Shown piece by piece: positions 16,158-26,005 of a stretch of DNA of 48,126 nt (its first letter is position 1; the number at the start of each line of letters is the position of its first letter). Under the pieces are notes generated by a model, which was not told the origin of the DNA, did no database searches, and was given only the letters and a program-made list of their open reading frames with translations. The DNA is from Candidatus Kapaibacterium sp. Lineage in GTDB: Bacteria; Bacteroidota; Ignavibacteria; Kapaibacteriales; UBA4661. Made by a program: the position numbers and the translations under genes. The stretch is taken from positions 1 through 48,126 of the forward strand of contig JANWZB010000009.1 of NCBI GenBank assembly GCA_025055035.1. Direction: 5' to 3'.

Positions 16158-18287
16158 TTATCGCAGCAGTACTGGATAGATTGCTCGGAACTCCACCCCT
16201 GATTGACCGTTTGTATTCATCTCTGTTCCATTATCCACACGGCGAACATAGAGTAAGGCAACACTCCCTAGACCAATGCGAAATGCATATACTTGTCCAG
16301 GCTGAGGATTCACAGGGAGCATAGAAAAGCTCCCCAGCGGTGCGGACATATATAGCCGAAAGGTCTGCGCAACGTTGTCAAAATCTTGCTCTGGATACGA
16401 AGCTCTCCATAGCGCCACACCTGTTACCCTACTTCGTGGAACAATATTCAGCGTTGGCAGCTGCGGTGGAACTGCTGACGAGTCGTTGTTCATAACATCC
16501 ACAAAAATATCTCCTTGAGGAGGTGGAAATATTCCACTTGTGCTTCCTGGCACACGTAGAATACGACGAGATTGCTCGCCAAAAATATATACTTCATTCT
16601 CTTCTTGCGGCTTAAGCCGTGTCCGCTGTCTGTACGCCCTTAGATTAATAATTGGACTAATGTCGGGAATTGTGCTCACACGAGCACGCACCTGTAAGCG
16701 TTGGCTACAAGTCTCAGATCGCAGCTGGATACTTACAGAAAAGCTCGAATCCTCAGCAGTTCCTGTACGGCGCATCGGGTCATTGAGAATCATTGCAAAT
16801 GTTGCTGCATCAGGAGGTACAAATCGTACTTGGAAAAAACCCGTCTCACCTGGAGCTAACCGTAATAATGTTGGCGAAACAGTAAAAAACCGACTTGAGT
16901 ACACATCTGAGAACGTCGTAACGATGTTCACTTCAGATATACTACACGATGTTGCTGGATTCATAATCGCATATGTTCGCACAACTGGTGCTACCATCCC
17001 CAAATCCGGAACAGCAACAAACACACTACCATCGAGCCGCGTTGTAAGCGACTCTTGTGTACCGCTTGGAACAGCTGGCAGTGGTACAAATGCGATATTA
17101 GCAGACTGAGTTTGTAGTATTGGGCAATCATTTCTACACGCTAAGCCATTCAGTCTTATAGACAGTGTACAAACTTGTTGTGCTCCCTGTGGACGAAGCT
17201 CGATAAGCAATCGTTCGGGCTGAGAAACCACACTACGTGGACGAAATCGTAATCGTACTGTCAACCGTTCCCCGACCTGAAGCACCTGTGGTAATACTCC
17301 TAGCGAAGGTTCTAGAAGCTCCCACTCCGCTTGCTGCGAGCTTTGTGTAGTTCGAATACCAAGAATGTTTACCGCAACAGGGCACGACAGCTGATTCGTA
17401 TAGACAGCCAGATTGCTAAGCTCACGTGTACTACCTATAGGAACACGCTCAGCAATGTTGACAATAAACTCTGATGATATGCACTCACACTTGCGCTCAA
17501 CAACTAACGCCCGGAGACGAAGTCTGTACATACCCTGTTCACCAGTAGTTTGGCATTGCAAGCTAAGGGGCACTTCTTGTGTAAAATCTCCAGAACGCAC
17601 AGTACTTACACTAAAGCATAACGACAGTGTTCCTGCAGGTGGTATAACGAGAGACTCTACCTGAGGATTGCGAACACGATTATTGATACTCACAGAAAGT
17701 AGCTGGAACGGAGGACTCACTTGCTGAAATGGTATCGAAACACGAATACTATCGTTACCAGTATTCACGAATGACCAGCAACGCTCATACTGGACAATAC
17801 CAGAAGGCTCATTCTGGATAAGCGAGTCAGAAGAAGGGATAGTATTTGTACGAAAGCGCAAAGAATCTACGCCGCTTAATCGAGCACAGCTTGCCGTAGC
17901 CGCTGCTTGATTACTAAACAGCACCGTTACTGTCGTGTCATTACACAGCAGTATAGAAACTCGCTGTTCTTGGCTACTTCTGCGTGCACGAATGAGAATG
18001 TTGCTACCAAGTGCAGGAACATTTTCTAGTCGTACTGTCGCCGCTCCCTCACTGTTTGTTTGGCTGGCTGCAATCTGTGCGCCAGTGCGCTCGTCAGTTA
18101 TTTCAACAATGACCCCTGGTAAAGGCACTCCTTCTGGCAAAAGGCGTGCAAGCACCGTCAGCACACGACTTGAAGGCACTGTTGGTAGCGACGTCTGCAT
18201 GCAGCTTACACTGCTCAGAATTATCAGTACAACAACGCAAAATATACTGTATAGCGGCCGTTGCATGAAGTATAATAGGATACGCAT
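16158..18287 (-). CDS. multi-domain Ig-like surface lipoprotein (choice-of-anchor D/ASH-like)
   Basis: 709 residues. The N-terminus MRILLYFMQRPLYSIFCVVV leads to a hydrophobic core and a lipobox-like SVSC, so it is probably a lipoprotein; Met8 is an alternative start. Next comes a carboxypeptidase-regulatory-like beta domain (about 40-125, PLPGVIVEITDERTG). Then follow three beta-sandwich units of about 110-150 residues that recall choice-of-anchor D/ASH domains (phrases such as FVNTGNDSIRV, VGERLTVRLRFRPRS and LAPGETGFFQVRFVPP), and a C-terminal domain (about 555-709) that I do not recognise. About 15 Cys, mostly one or two per domain, suggest disulfides outside the cytoplasm. Such proteins are common in Ignavibacteria and Kapabacteria, but their roles are mostly unknown. 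It is the last gene of a four-gene envelope run. Confidence 0.75.
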   Translation of the reverse strand: MRILLYFMQRPLYSIFCVVVLIILSSVSCMQTSLPTVPSSRVLTVLARLLPEGVPLPGVIVEITDERTGAQIAASQTNSEGAATVRLENVPALGSNILIRARRSSQEQRVSILLCNDTTVTVLFSNQAAATASCARLSGVDSLRFRTNTIPSSDSLIQNEPSGIVQYERCWSFVNTGNDSIRVSIPFQQVSPPFQLLSVSINNRVRNPQVESLVIPPAGTLSLCFSVSTVRSGDFTQEVPLSLQCQTTGEQGMYRLRLRALVVERKCECISSEFIVNIAERVPIGSTRELSNLAVYTNQLSCPVAVNILGIRTTQSSQQAEWELLEPSLGVLPQVLQVGERLTVRLRFRPRSVVSQPERLLIELRPQGAQQVCTLSIRLNGLACRNDCPILQTQSANIAFVPLPAVPSGTQESLTTRLDGSVFVAVPDLGMVAPVVRTYAIMNPATSCSISEVNIVTTFSDVYSSRFFTVSPTLLRLAPGETGFFQVRFVPPDAATFAMILNDPMRRTGTAEDSSFSVSIQLRSETCSQRLQVRARVSTIPDISPIINLRAYRQRTRLKPQEENEVYIFGEQSRRILRVPGSTSGIFPPPQGDIFVDVMNNDSSAVPPQLPTLNIVPRSRVTGVALWRASYPEQDFDNVAQTFRLYMSAPLGSFSMLPVNPQPGQVYAFRIGLGSVALLYVRRVDNGTEMNTNGQSGVEFRAIYPVLLR

Positions 18288-18339
18288 AAGCTCAGTAAGA
18301 AAGTACAGTACACAACGCTCTCAGATACGCATAGCGAGC

Positions 18340-18385
18340 AAAGAAACAAATCTCAATATCTAAAAGAAACAAATCTCAATATCTA
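18340..18385. repeat. perfect 2 x 23-bp tandem repeat
   Basis: The 23-bp unit beginning AAAGAAACAAATCTC occurs twice without mismatch at 18340-18362 and 18363-18385. It lies directly behind the stop codon of the upstream minus-strand gene (stop at 18389-18391) and 52 bp before the next start (18287). The period is about two helical turns. It may be a binding site, part of a promoter or leader, or a recent slippage duplication. Confidence 0.8.
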
Positions 18386-18388
18386 GGA

Positions 18389-19450
18389 CTAGAATGTTAG
18401 CCCCAAACGCAGCAATAATGCTGTAGAAGCGCGAAAGGGATGACGCATATCACCAAAGCGAGTTGAGCAACAGTCAACAGCAGGAAGCGGAAGATTCATC
18501 TGTCGGACACCAATATCTATCGAAAAATCAAGACCACATGAAAGAGCGATATCATAGCCGATTCCTACACCCCAGAAATATCGCTGATGCTGCCACGTTC
18601 CGCCCCAGTATGGAGCACCTGTTTGCCAGTCAATCGGAACACCAGCTTGTGCAAACAAATACACCGAATTACAGGTAAAATAGTCTGCCAGAAGTGGATC
18701 GAATTCATCGACGGGGCGCTGACGAAAGGTATATCGAACGTGTCCACCAACAGGAACAAATGTAGAACCATCTGTGGGAAGAATCCCAGCAATGACTCCT
18801 GCCTGTAGGTGCTTACTAGTATCTATCTCTGGTATAGACCATAAACCTGATACCTCAAATCCTCCAAGAATTGATGAACCACCTCTGTCGAATCCTATAA
18901 GCGATGAACGATATACTACTGTTCCAGCATTAGAGGGATAGAGAACAGAGTCAGCTGCACCACGGTATCCTGCTGCTAATCGCAGCTCTAGTTTGTCGAA
19001 TAAGCCTACACCGCTACGTTCTCGACAACATGGCGCAAGACTTCGATATGCAGTGCGCTCCAAAGGCTTAAGTTTCCGTGGTGGTGCAAGAGGAGTACTC
19101 AAGTCGCTCACGCGTTTAATCAAGCTTGCTGGAACTTCAATGATGGTTGGCAGAAGACGCTCTTGCTCACATGGAGACACTACCAAAATCCGACATATTG
19201 CCTTACTTAACGAAGTTTCTGGAACAAGAATCGGCTCTCGCGCAGCATAGATAGATAGAACCGAGTCAGCGTCCTTGCTAGAGCATTTACTCACATTCGT
19301 GATAGGCTCGGTAAACTCTACGTTGAAGCGTGCTGTATCCTGCAATCGTTGCGATGTACATGAAGAAATCATACACACCAAAGCAGCACACACGACACCA
19401 GCTTGTGGAATCCCACTACACACCGAGATAAAAGAATATAGCTTACTCAT
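18389..19450 (-). CDS. predicted outer-membrane beta-barrel protein with lipoprotein-like signal
   Basis: 353 residues. The N-terminal signal region ends in CMISSC followed by TSQ, which resembles a lipobox. A Cys-containing globular part (about 35-140) with charged and Pro-rich segments follows. From about 145 the sequence alternates as in beta-barrel strands (ELRLAAGYRG, VVYRSSLIGF, HLQAGVIAGILP, VGGHVRYTFRQRP, SVYLFAQAGVP, YFWGVGIGYDI, FSIDIGVRQM) and ends with LLLRLGLTF, a terminal Phe typical of barrel proteins. I recognise no named family. A lipidated N-terminus on a barrel would be unusual; the SSC might instead be an ordinary signal peptidase I region. It sits 57 bp downstream of a small lipoprotein gene in the same operon. 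Confidence 0.65.
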   Translation of the reverse strand: MSKLYSFISVCSGIPQAGVVCAALVCMISSCTSQRLQDTARFNVEFTEPITNVSKCSSKDADSVLSIYAAREPILVPETSLSKAICRILVVSPCEQERLLPTIIEVPASLIKRVSDLSTPLAPPRKLKPLERTAYRSLAPCCRERSGVGLFDKLELRLAAGYRGAADSVLYPSNAGTVVYRSSLIGFDRGGSSILGGFEVSGLWSIPEIDTSKHLQAGVIAGILPTDGSTFVPVGGHVRYTFRQRPVDEFDPLLADYFTCNSVYLFAQAGVPIDWQTGAPYWGGTWQHQRYFWGVGIGYDIALSCGLDFSIDIGVRQMNLPLPAVDCCSTRFGDMRHPFRASTALLLRLGLTF

Positions 19451-19507
19451 AAATTCTGATAATTCATGACTGAGTATCGAGTTGTATCCGTCTCAGCAGA
19501 GCAGAAA

Positions 19508-20113
19508 CTAATTTTTCCCATACTTACGCAGATTGCGTTCGTATTCAGCGGTACGCAGCCTTTGAAGGTAGTCCAGTGCTTGCGATCGGCAGTTTCTATC
19601 GCCTGTTGTGCCAATGCGCACTTCCCACGAACCATCAGCACGGGGCGTCCAGATGATTTGCTCGTACCGCAAATTATCAGCAACAATAACACTTGTCATA
19701 GCAGGATTAGCAACTATAAACAGCTCACACAGTCTACGAAAAACAACATTGACTGGCTCAAACACTGACGCAAGCTGCACAATATATCCATCTTCTGTCG
19801 GTTCATAGCGTAGATATGTATCCTCAGGGTTAACACCGTCATACACGATATTTACTGTTTCTCCTGCTTTTATCTCAAACTTGTCATTCATGCTTCTGAA
19901 AGTAATTATGCGGTCAGGCTTTGAGACAGGCGTTTTCCCCGGAATGGGAGGGTCTCCTGTTGCCTTGACGGTTACTGTTCTAGCAACTTCTATTGGTCGC
20001 CGTTCAATACCAAATTGCTTGAGACGATCTTCATACTCTATCTTTCTAACAGTCGTACACGAGGGCATACATACTATCCCCACTACACACATTGAGAGAA
20101 GTATAGACTTCAT
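19508..20113 (-). CDS. small hypothetical lipoprotein
   Basis: 201 residues, family not recognised. A signal peptide, MKSILLSMCVVGIVCMPSC, is followed by TTV; C19 is the likely lipidated residue, though the -3 position (Met) is not ideal. The mature part starts with a charged segment (VRKIEYEDRLKQFGIERRP), then a beta-rich middle (DKFEIKAGETVNIVYDG, YIVQLASVF) and a basic helical C-terminus (ALDYLQRLRTAEYERNLRKYGKN). It lies between the OmpA/SPOR protein and the beta-barrel-like protein with gaps of 64 and 57 bp, so it probably belongs to the same envelope module and may be a periplasmic accessory subunit. Confidence 0.65.
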   Translation of the reverse strand: MKSILLSMCVVGIVCMPSCTTVRKIEYEDRLKQFGIERRPIEVARTVTVKATGDPPIPGKTPVSKPDRIITFRSMNDKFEIKAGETVNIVYDGVNPEDTYLRYEPTEDGYIVQLASVFEPVNVVFRRLCELFIVANPAMTSVIVADNLRYEQIIWTPRADGSWEVRIGTTGDRNCRSQALDYLQRLRTAEYERNLRKYGKN

Positions 20114-20177
20114 AACGGCACCTGAGATAAGAATTGAGCAAGATGACTAAGTCTACATCCCGGTAGACCATTAATTT

Positions 20178-23051
20178 TTACATCCGAATAACTACTGGCT
20201 TTGTCGCAATATTTAGCACTTCACGCATTGGCGGCAGGGTTTTGAGAAAGTCAAATGCCTCATAGTCGCTTGAGAAACATCCTGAGCATACACGATAGAA
20301 ACGTTTCCCAATTGGGCTGATGTACACATCTACCCGAGCATCACGGACATTACGTGCTACTAGTAAGTCTCGAAGTCTTAGCGCTTCTTGCTTGTTTCCT
20401 TCTATAGACGTATAGAGAATGGTATAGCAGCGCTCTGGTGCAATAGACACAAGTGTACTATTAGGCTGAGTCGATGGTGTTGCATCCGTAGATGCAAGAG
20501 AATCTTTTCTTCCTTGTGTACTGAGATTTAACCATGGCACTAGTGTCAATGGAGAAAGATACTGCCTCTCCTGTAGTGTAACAGTATGCGAGGTGCCAGT
20601 TAAGAGTGTGTCAGCGCGGTTCTGAGCTGCTGTGCCCTGACCTACAGCGCTATTCGATGGAATTGTCTCTGGAACATTGATGGAATCCAATGATTTCCTC
20701 TCTAGAATAGCAGAAAGAGTATCTGCTTGTATGGCAGAATGCTGCACAGCAGTTTGTGTCAGCATACTAGAACTACCCTTTCGCACGAGTTCAAAGTTCA
20801 TTTCAATTCTACGGCTATAGAGATCATTGTCGTCTCCCGTCTGTGCAAACCGTTCTTTGTCAATACCCATACCAATAATCTCTGGTGGCAACACACGACC
20901 GTTTTCAAAAAGCCAGCGATAAATGTTACGAGCCGAGTCGCGGCGCATCATGAATCGATGAAATGCTTCTGCCATGAACCATGCTCTCAGAATAGAGAGC
21001 TTCACATTACCCCGCTGTCCACTATCCAGCAGCGCCGAAGTCTGGCGCATGATTCGGTCTCCTGTCGGAATAAGAACTATCCTTCCTGTTCTATCTTTCC
21101 CAATCACTGACACATCGTTGTAGTACCCATCCCGTAGCCCCCTTCTATCGGTATAACCACGTACCGTCATTTTCAGCATCAACGTGTCTCCGCCACAATT
21201 CACTCGATTTTCCCAAAACCTTAGCTGTTCTACCTTCGATAACGCATCAGCAAGTTTACCAAATTCTTTCTCAAACTGCTCATCAATTACCGATGCAACA
21301 TCATCGTACGTGCGATATGGTGTCGATACAGTCGAAACACCACGCTTACCTTTGGCTTCAGCTTCCTCAGCACGAAGGTCTGTCGAATCAACAAAAACCG
21401 CATTTCTGAAGAATCCTATTTTATGACGCTCCCGAAATTCTTCCAGATTTTCCCTTGTTGTTGGCTTCCAATACCCCGTAATGAAGAATGCCATAGCAGC
21501 TGTTGGCACAAACTCAAGCCTTGGCATAGGTTTATGTTGCTTGATAATTGTAAACTCTCGCTGATGGAGCGTATCAGCACTACGAGGCTGTACTGTTTTA
21601 ACAAGAATTATCTCATCGCCCTTCAACGAATTCGTATAGCAATGCTCTTTAAACAGTGTGTCAAGCGACAATTCATATGTTTTATCAGGCTCAAGGAAGC
21701 ATTCATCTTTGCTCGAAGGCAGTTTCAGCACAGTGTTTTTGGCTACATCGCGAACTCGTACGCTTACACCTTCGAGCAAACGGGCTTTGCCTATAAGCTT
21801 ACCCTCAGCATCAGTTTCCTGCTCAAAAACTTTAACGCGAAGACGAATACGCGGTTTTGGCAAGCTGAAGGCATACAAATCTAGATCTTCAGATCCCTTA
21901 CGATTGGATGTAAGAAACAAGTACTGTCCATCAGGGGTAATGAATGGGAAGCAATCATCACTATCAGAGTTGATACGTGGCAGAGATTCAAGCGCATGCT
22001 TTCCGGAACCTTTGGAATGAGTAAACGCTTTTCCGTAGTTTCGCACATCATTGGTCAGAGCTTCATCAAGATTGATAGGCTTGATTGGTAGTAGAATACC
22101 TGCTGAATCTCTATAGTCGCAGCGGTATATGTCATGACCGCGCGGGTTAGGTTTATTTGATGCATAATCCCAATTAGTTGCGAAGTAAAAGTGCCCGTCA
22201 ACGCCACAATGTGGTGAAATTTCGTCCCCCGGTGTGTTGATACCCGGCACAAGCTTAGGCGTGCTCCATGAGTTATCAAGGTTGCGCTGTACAAACCAAA
22301 TATTCATATCGTCTGTTGAATCGCCGGGGAATTCTGGACGGTTCGATACAAAGAACAGCGTTTTGCCATATGTTGGTAGATTCGCTCCGCCTTCCATCAG
22401 CACAGTTGGTTGGGATTCCCATGTTGAGTCTGTATTTGCAGCATCAATAGGAAATGTCATAATACGAGTAAGATTGGTTGGTCCGCGCTGGGCCTCGTCA
22501 TAGCGTGAGTAGCTTACAGTGTAGAGTTCAAACAAATCAAGCATATAGCTTGTCCCTATTGCCGCACCTACAGAGATATTGCGTTCCCCTGCAAGGATTG
22601 CTCTTCCACCAGCAAGCATTATTGTTGCTCCATGAGTAGCTCGGTTGAGCGTTCCAATATTTTGGTATGGTAGTGCACCGCTCCACCCCTCGTTGATAGG
22701 ACGAAGATTTCGGCGGCGAATATCGGGATCACGTACTGCATAGAATACTGATGCTGTACGGTCCTTCCGTACTATTCCAAGAGAAGTAGGTAGCGGTCGT
22801 GATGAGGTAAAAAACAGTGTATCAAATGCCCCTGGTGCTTGTGCAAATATTACCCATGATGCATAGTCTTCTTTGGATGCATTCACATCTTTACCTAAAG
22901 ACCCACCCGTTATACTTGCGTGCACAATGTCCCCTGATGGGATATGACTGTGCTGTGCCGCACTATTAAACGACCAACAGGCAAATAGCAACATGTGCAG
23001 TATGCATAGGAAGTCAGTACCGTACAGTCTTGAATACCACTGCCGAGTCAT
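20178..23051 (-). CDS. large periplasmic protein with PD40-like propeller, OmpA-like and SPOR domains
   Basis: 957 residues with an N-terminal signal peptide (MTRQWYSRLYGTDFLCILHM then a hydrophobic run ending near AAQ). Residues about 210-400 carry PD40/TolB-like propeller phrases (TLFFVSNRPEFPG, DEISPHCGVDGHFYFATN, FPFITPDGQYLFLTSNRKG, DLDLYAF). Residues about 400-500 form a carboxypeptidase-regulatory-like unit. Residues about 620-756 look like an expanded OmpA peptidoglycan-binding domain (RGYTDRRGLRDGYYNDVSV, LSILRAWFMAEAF, GMGIDKERF, YSRRIEMNFEL). The C-terminus (about 873-940) is SPOR-like (CYTILYTSIEGNKQEALRLRDLL). Both OmpA and SPOR domains bind peptidoglycan, so the protein probably bridges cell wall and envelope. 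It is the first gene of a four-gene operon; the divergent spacer to rnz (257 bp) should hold its promoter. Confidence 0.82.
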   Translation of the reverse strand: MTRQWYSRLYGTDFLCILHMLLFACWSFNSAAQHSHIPSGDIVHASITGGSLGKDVNASKEDYASWVIFAQAPGAFDTLFFTSSRPLPTSLGIVRKDRTASVFYAVRDPDIRRRNLRPINEGWSGALPYQNIGTLNRATHGATIMLAGGRAILAGERNISVGAAIGTSYMLDLFELYTVSYSRYDEAQRGPTNLTRIMTFPIDAANTDSTWESQPTVLMEGGANLPTYGKTLFFVSNRPEFPGDSTDDMNIWFVQRNLDNSWSTPKLVPGINTPGDEISPHCGVDGHFYFATNWDYASNKPNPRGHDIYRCDYRDSAGILLPIKPINLDEALTNDVRNYGKAFTHSKGSGKHALESLPRINSDSDDCFPFITPDGQYLFLTSNRKGSEDLDLYAFSLPKPRIRLRVKVFEQETDAEGKLIGKARLLEGVSVRVRDVAKNTVLKLPSSKDECFLEPDKTYELSLDTLFKEHCYTNSLKGDEIILVKTVQPRSADTLHQREFTIIKQHKPMPRLEFVPTAAMAFFITGYWKPTTRENLEEFRERHKIGFFRNAVFVDSTDLRAEEAEAKGKRGVSTVSTPYRTYDDVASVIDEQFEKEFGKLADALSKVEQLRFWENRVNCGGDTLMLKMTVRGYTDRRGLRDGYYNDVSVIGKDRTGRIVLIPTGDRIMRQTSALLDSGQRGNVKLSILRAWFMAEAFHRFMMRRDSARNIYRWLFENGRVLPPEIIGMGIDKERFAQTGDDNDLYSRRIEMNFELVRKGSSSMLTQTAVQHSAIQADTLSAILERKSLDSINVPETIPSNSAVGQGTAAQNRADTLLTGTSHTVTLQERQYLSPLTLVPWLNLSTQGRKDSLASTDATPSTQPNSTLVSIAPERCYTILYTSIEGNKQEALRLRDLLVARNVRDARVDVYISPIGKRFYRVCSGCFSSDYEAFDFLKTLPPMREVLNIATKPVVIRM

Positions 23052-23308
23052 ATCATCCGTGTGTCAGCTTAGCACAATTGGGTTGCCATACAGAATTTAC
23101 TCCCAACGAACATTTGCATCTCAAAATATGAAAAACGATGCTGTTAAGCAAGAGACTTATAAGCTATACAAGCGTAGAGCTCACAAGAGCTTACACTTTC
23201 CAATCTAGAGTTATGCTCCTCTTCATCACCATTTTCCCTATTTTTGCTTCGAGCAGACAATTACATACATATTTGACATCTCTATTCTACCTCCACACAA
23301 TACTTGCC

Positions 23309-24223
23309 ATGCAATTTTGCGTTTTGGGTACAAAAGCAGGGGGTGCTCCTCTTGTCCACAAGCATGCTTCTGCTACAGCCCTCCTTATCGGCGGCTCGGA
23401 AGTTCTTTTGTTCGATTGTGCGGAAGATACTCAGACTCAGCTTTTACGCGCAGGTATATCACGAGCACATATTAACCACATTTTTCTTTCCCATCTTCAC
23501 GGTGATCACATTCTAGGACTACTTCCCCTACTCACCACTATGAGTGGTGAAAAGCGTACGGCACCGCTCCATATCTACACACCGCCTGGCTTGAAAGAAT
23601 TCGTAGAAGTAGGTATGAAGGTTATGGATGTTATTCCATCATTTCCCCTGATTTTTCATACACTAGAATCGCCAGAGCGAACAGAGATAGCTGTCATTCA
23701 ACAGTATCGCATCTTTGCTCAACTATTAGAGCATCGCATACCTAGCTTTGGCTTTCGAGTTGACGAGCCTCCGCATCGTAATGTTGACATACAGAAAGCT
23801 CGAGCACTTGGTATAGAAGAAGGAGCTGTTATTGGTCGGATTAAGCGCGAAGGTTATGCTATACTACCAGATAACCGCATTATTCAGTTTGACGATATCG
23901 CCGTTACACCCCAGCGCCCACAGCACAGCTTCGTGTACTGTGGTGATACGCGCAAATGCCGAGCGACCATTGAACTTGCCTACCGGGCAACAGTGCTGCT
24001 TCACGAAGCAACGTTTTGCAGTGATGCATCAGACAAAGCATATGAGCGCTTTCATTGCACATCAATCGATGCAGCAGAAGTAGCTCGCGATGCAGAGGTA
24101 CAACGCTTGTATCTCACTCATATTAGTGTACGCTACCCCTCTGGAACACCGCTGTTACACGAAGCATGTTCCGTTTTCCCAGCGACATCGCTAGCGCAGG
24201 AGCTTGAAATTGTTACCATTTAG
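23309..24223 (+). CDS. rnz: ribonuclease Z
   Basis: Zinc-dependent endonuclease that trims the 3' end of tRNA precursors. The start is set at the ATG at 23309 because MQFCVLGTKAGGAP is the conserved family N-terminus and the resulting 304 residues match the usual 300-310; a frame open back to 23138 adds a non-conserved 57-residue leader. The metallo-beta-lactamase motif is SHLHGDH (61-67, metal ligands H62, H64, D66, H67). Later ligands lie in FVYCGDTR (D), LLHEATF (H) and YLTHISVRY (H). The Pro- and Arg-rich exosite region is in the middle. It lies upstream of dnaB on the same strand with 217 bp between, in which I see no gene. Confidence 0.93.
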   Translation: MQFCVLGTKAGGAPLVHKHASATALLIGGSEVLLFDCAEDTQTQLLRAGISRAHINHIFLSHLHGDHILGLLPLLTTMSGEKRTAPLHIYTPPGLKEFVEVGMKVMDVIPSFPLIFHTLESPERTEIAVIQQYRIFAQLLEHRIPSFGFRVDEPPHRNVDIQKARALGIEEGAVIGRIKREGYAILPDNRIIQFDDIAVTPQRPQHSFVYCGDTRKCRATIELAYRATVLLHEATFCSDASDKAYERFHCTSIDAAEVARDAEVQRLYLTHISVRYPSGTPLLHEACSVFPATSLAQELEIVTI

Positions 24224-24440
24224 GCAACGTTTTAGTTTGACCGTGAAATCTGCTTTTGTCTTGAGCATGGTTTTCCATTATACAACACTGTTCCCGCACA
24301 CTCCGTAGTGTCGTTCGCACACGCTTTCCATAAAAAATGTTCAAACATAAAGTCGCAAAATACAGATTTTTTCATCATATTGCACATTCCAAGCCTTACA
24401 AATGTCGCGAATACTGTCTCACTAACTTGCTCATGTCATC

Positions 24441-25973
24441 GTGTCTAACTTCCTTGAAGAAACACGGCGTGATGGCGAGATCATTATTTCCAAGCTAACG
24501 GAAAGCCGTCCTTCGCGCCCTACAACATCGGGGAACATCCTCCAGCTTGCTGCTGCTGGCGATAAGATTCCTCCCCACTCAAGCGATGCAGAAGCTGCCG
24601 TGCTTGGAGCTATTATGCTCGACCGCAATGCTCTTTCCAAAGCAACGGAAGTGCTTGAGCCGGATTCATTTTACAAAGAAACGCATCGCAAAATATACGA
24701 AGTTATGCTCTCGATGTCGGAGCGTAACATCACGATCGATCTTCTTTCTCTCAGTGAAGAGTTGCGCCGTCGTGGCATACTCGAAGCTATTGGAGGAACA
24801 TACACCCTTGTTCAAATCAATTCTGGCACTCCCACTGCTGCTAATGTCGAGCACTATATTCGAATTGTCCAAGAACATGCCTTAAAGCGTCAGCTTATTA
24901 GCGCTGCATCAGAGATTCTTGCTCGTGCCTACGACCCCACAACCGACGCATTAGATGAAATTGACAAAGCAGAAAGTGAGATTTTTCGGATTGCTGAACA
25001 GCGCCTGCGAAAGAGCTACATTAGCATGAGCAAACTGGCAAAGGATACCTTTGCAACAATTGCTTCTATGGTTAACAGAGAGTCCAGACGTGGTATTCCA
25101 AGTGGCTATACTAAGCTTGATGATGTCATCATGGGGGGATTTCATCGCTCCGACTTCGTGATTATTGCGGCACGTCCGTCTATGGGCAAAACAGCACTAG
25201 CCCTTTCGATTGCACGCAACGTCGCCGTCGAAAGTGGTATACCAACTGCATTTTTTTCTATCGAGATGTCGAAGGAGCAGCTCACTATGCGCCTGCTGAG
25301 CGCAGAAGCACGAGTGAGCCTCCACAAGCTCATGAAAGGGGATATTAAACCAGAAGAGCTACCACGTCTAGCAGGACACATGGACAAGCTTGCAAAAGCT
25401 CCAATTTATATCGACGATAGCTCGATGCTCTCGGTTATGGAGCTGCGAGCAAAATGCCGCCGCCTCAAAGCTGAGCAAAATATTGGCTTAATTATAATTG
25501 ACTACCTTCAACTTCTTCATGCTCCGATTGGCAAAAACGATAGTCGTGAACGTGAGATTTCTATCATTTCACGGAACATGAAGCAAATAGCAAAAGAGCT
25601 TGCTATTCCAGTAATAGCACTAGCACAGCTTAATCGTGGTGTCGAGGGTCGCAGTGATAAACGCCCAATGCTTTCTGACCTTCGAGAATCCGGAAGTCTA
25701 GAACAAGATGCCGACGTCGTGATGTTCGTTCATCGGCCTGAGTACTACGGTATTACAACGTTCGAAGAGGATGGTGCACCGACAGAAGGAACAGCTGAAA
25801 TTATTATCGGAAAGCAACGGAACGGTCCCGTCGGCTCTGTGCGCCTAGCATACGTCAAAGAATTTACACGATTCGAAAATCTTGCCCTTGGCATTGATGC
25901 ACCACCAGACTACAGCACAAGCATTTCAGACTTTAACGCCTCTAGATTTATGACCGATGATGCACCATTCTAG
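24441..25973 (+). CDS. dnaB: replicative DNA helicase DnaB
   Basis: Hexameric 5'-3' helicase at the replication fork, 510 residues. The N-terminal domain (about 45-150) starts with PPHSSDAEAAVLGAIMLD. The RecA-like C-terminal domain has GYTKLDDVIMGGFHRSDF, Walker A ARPSMGKTALA, H1a FFSIEMSKEQL, Walker B GLIIIDYLQLL, the arginine region KELAIPVIALAQLNRGVE and DLRESGSLEQDADVVMF. No intein is present. The frame starts at GTG 24441 because an in-frame stop lies 18 bp upstream and no ATG precedes the conserved domain; no Shine-Dalgarno sequence is visible. A coiled-coil J-domain gene follows 32 bp later and is probably co-transcribed. Confidence 0.97.
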   Translation: MSNFLEETRRDGEIIISKLTESRPSRPTTSGNILQLAAAGDKIPPHSSDAEAAVLGAIMLDRNALSKATEVLEPDSFYKETHRKIYEVMLSMSERNITIDLLSLSEELRRRGILEAIGGTYTLVQINSGTPTAANVEHYIRIVQEHALKRQLISAASEILARAYDPTTDALDEIDKAESEIFRIAEQRLRKSYISMSKLAKDTFATIASMVNRESRRGIPSGYTKLDDVIMGGFHRSDFVIIAARPSMGKTALALSIARNVAVESGIPTAFFSIEMSKEQLTMRLLSAEARVSLHKLMKGDIKPEELPRLAGHMDKLAKAPIYIDDSSMLSVMELRAKCRRLKAEQNIGLIIIDYLQLLHAPIGKNDSREREISIISRNMKQIAKELAIPVIALAQLNRGVEGRSDKRPMLSDLRESGSLEQDADVVMFVHRPEYYGITTFEEDGAPTEGTAEIIIGKQRNGPVGSVRLAYVKEFTRFENLALGIDAPPDYSTSISDFNASRFMTDDAPF

Positions 25974-26005
25974 TTTGATATCTTGTCCTTGCCGCAACTT
26001 TCCCC

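Noticed and set aside
16231-16239. Single exact TTATCCACA DnaA box
   Set aside because: It is one isolated nonamer within the Ig-like lipoprotein gene, which is expected by chance in a window of this size.
23138-23308. 57-residue N-terminal extension of RNase Z
   Set aside because: The RNase Z family starts at MQFCVLG (23309). The extension is hydrophobic but not conserved, and the family acts in the cytoplasm.
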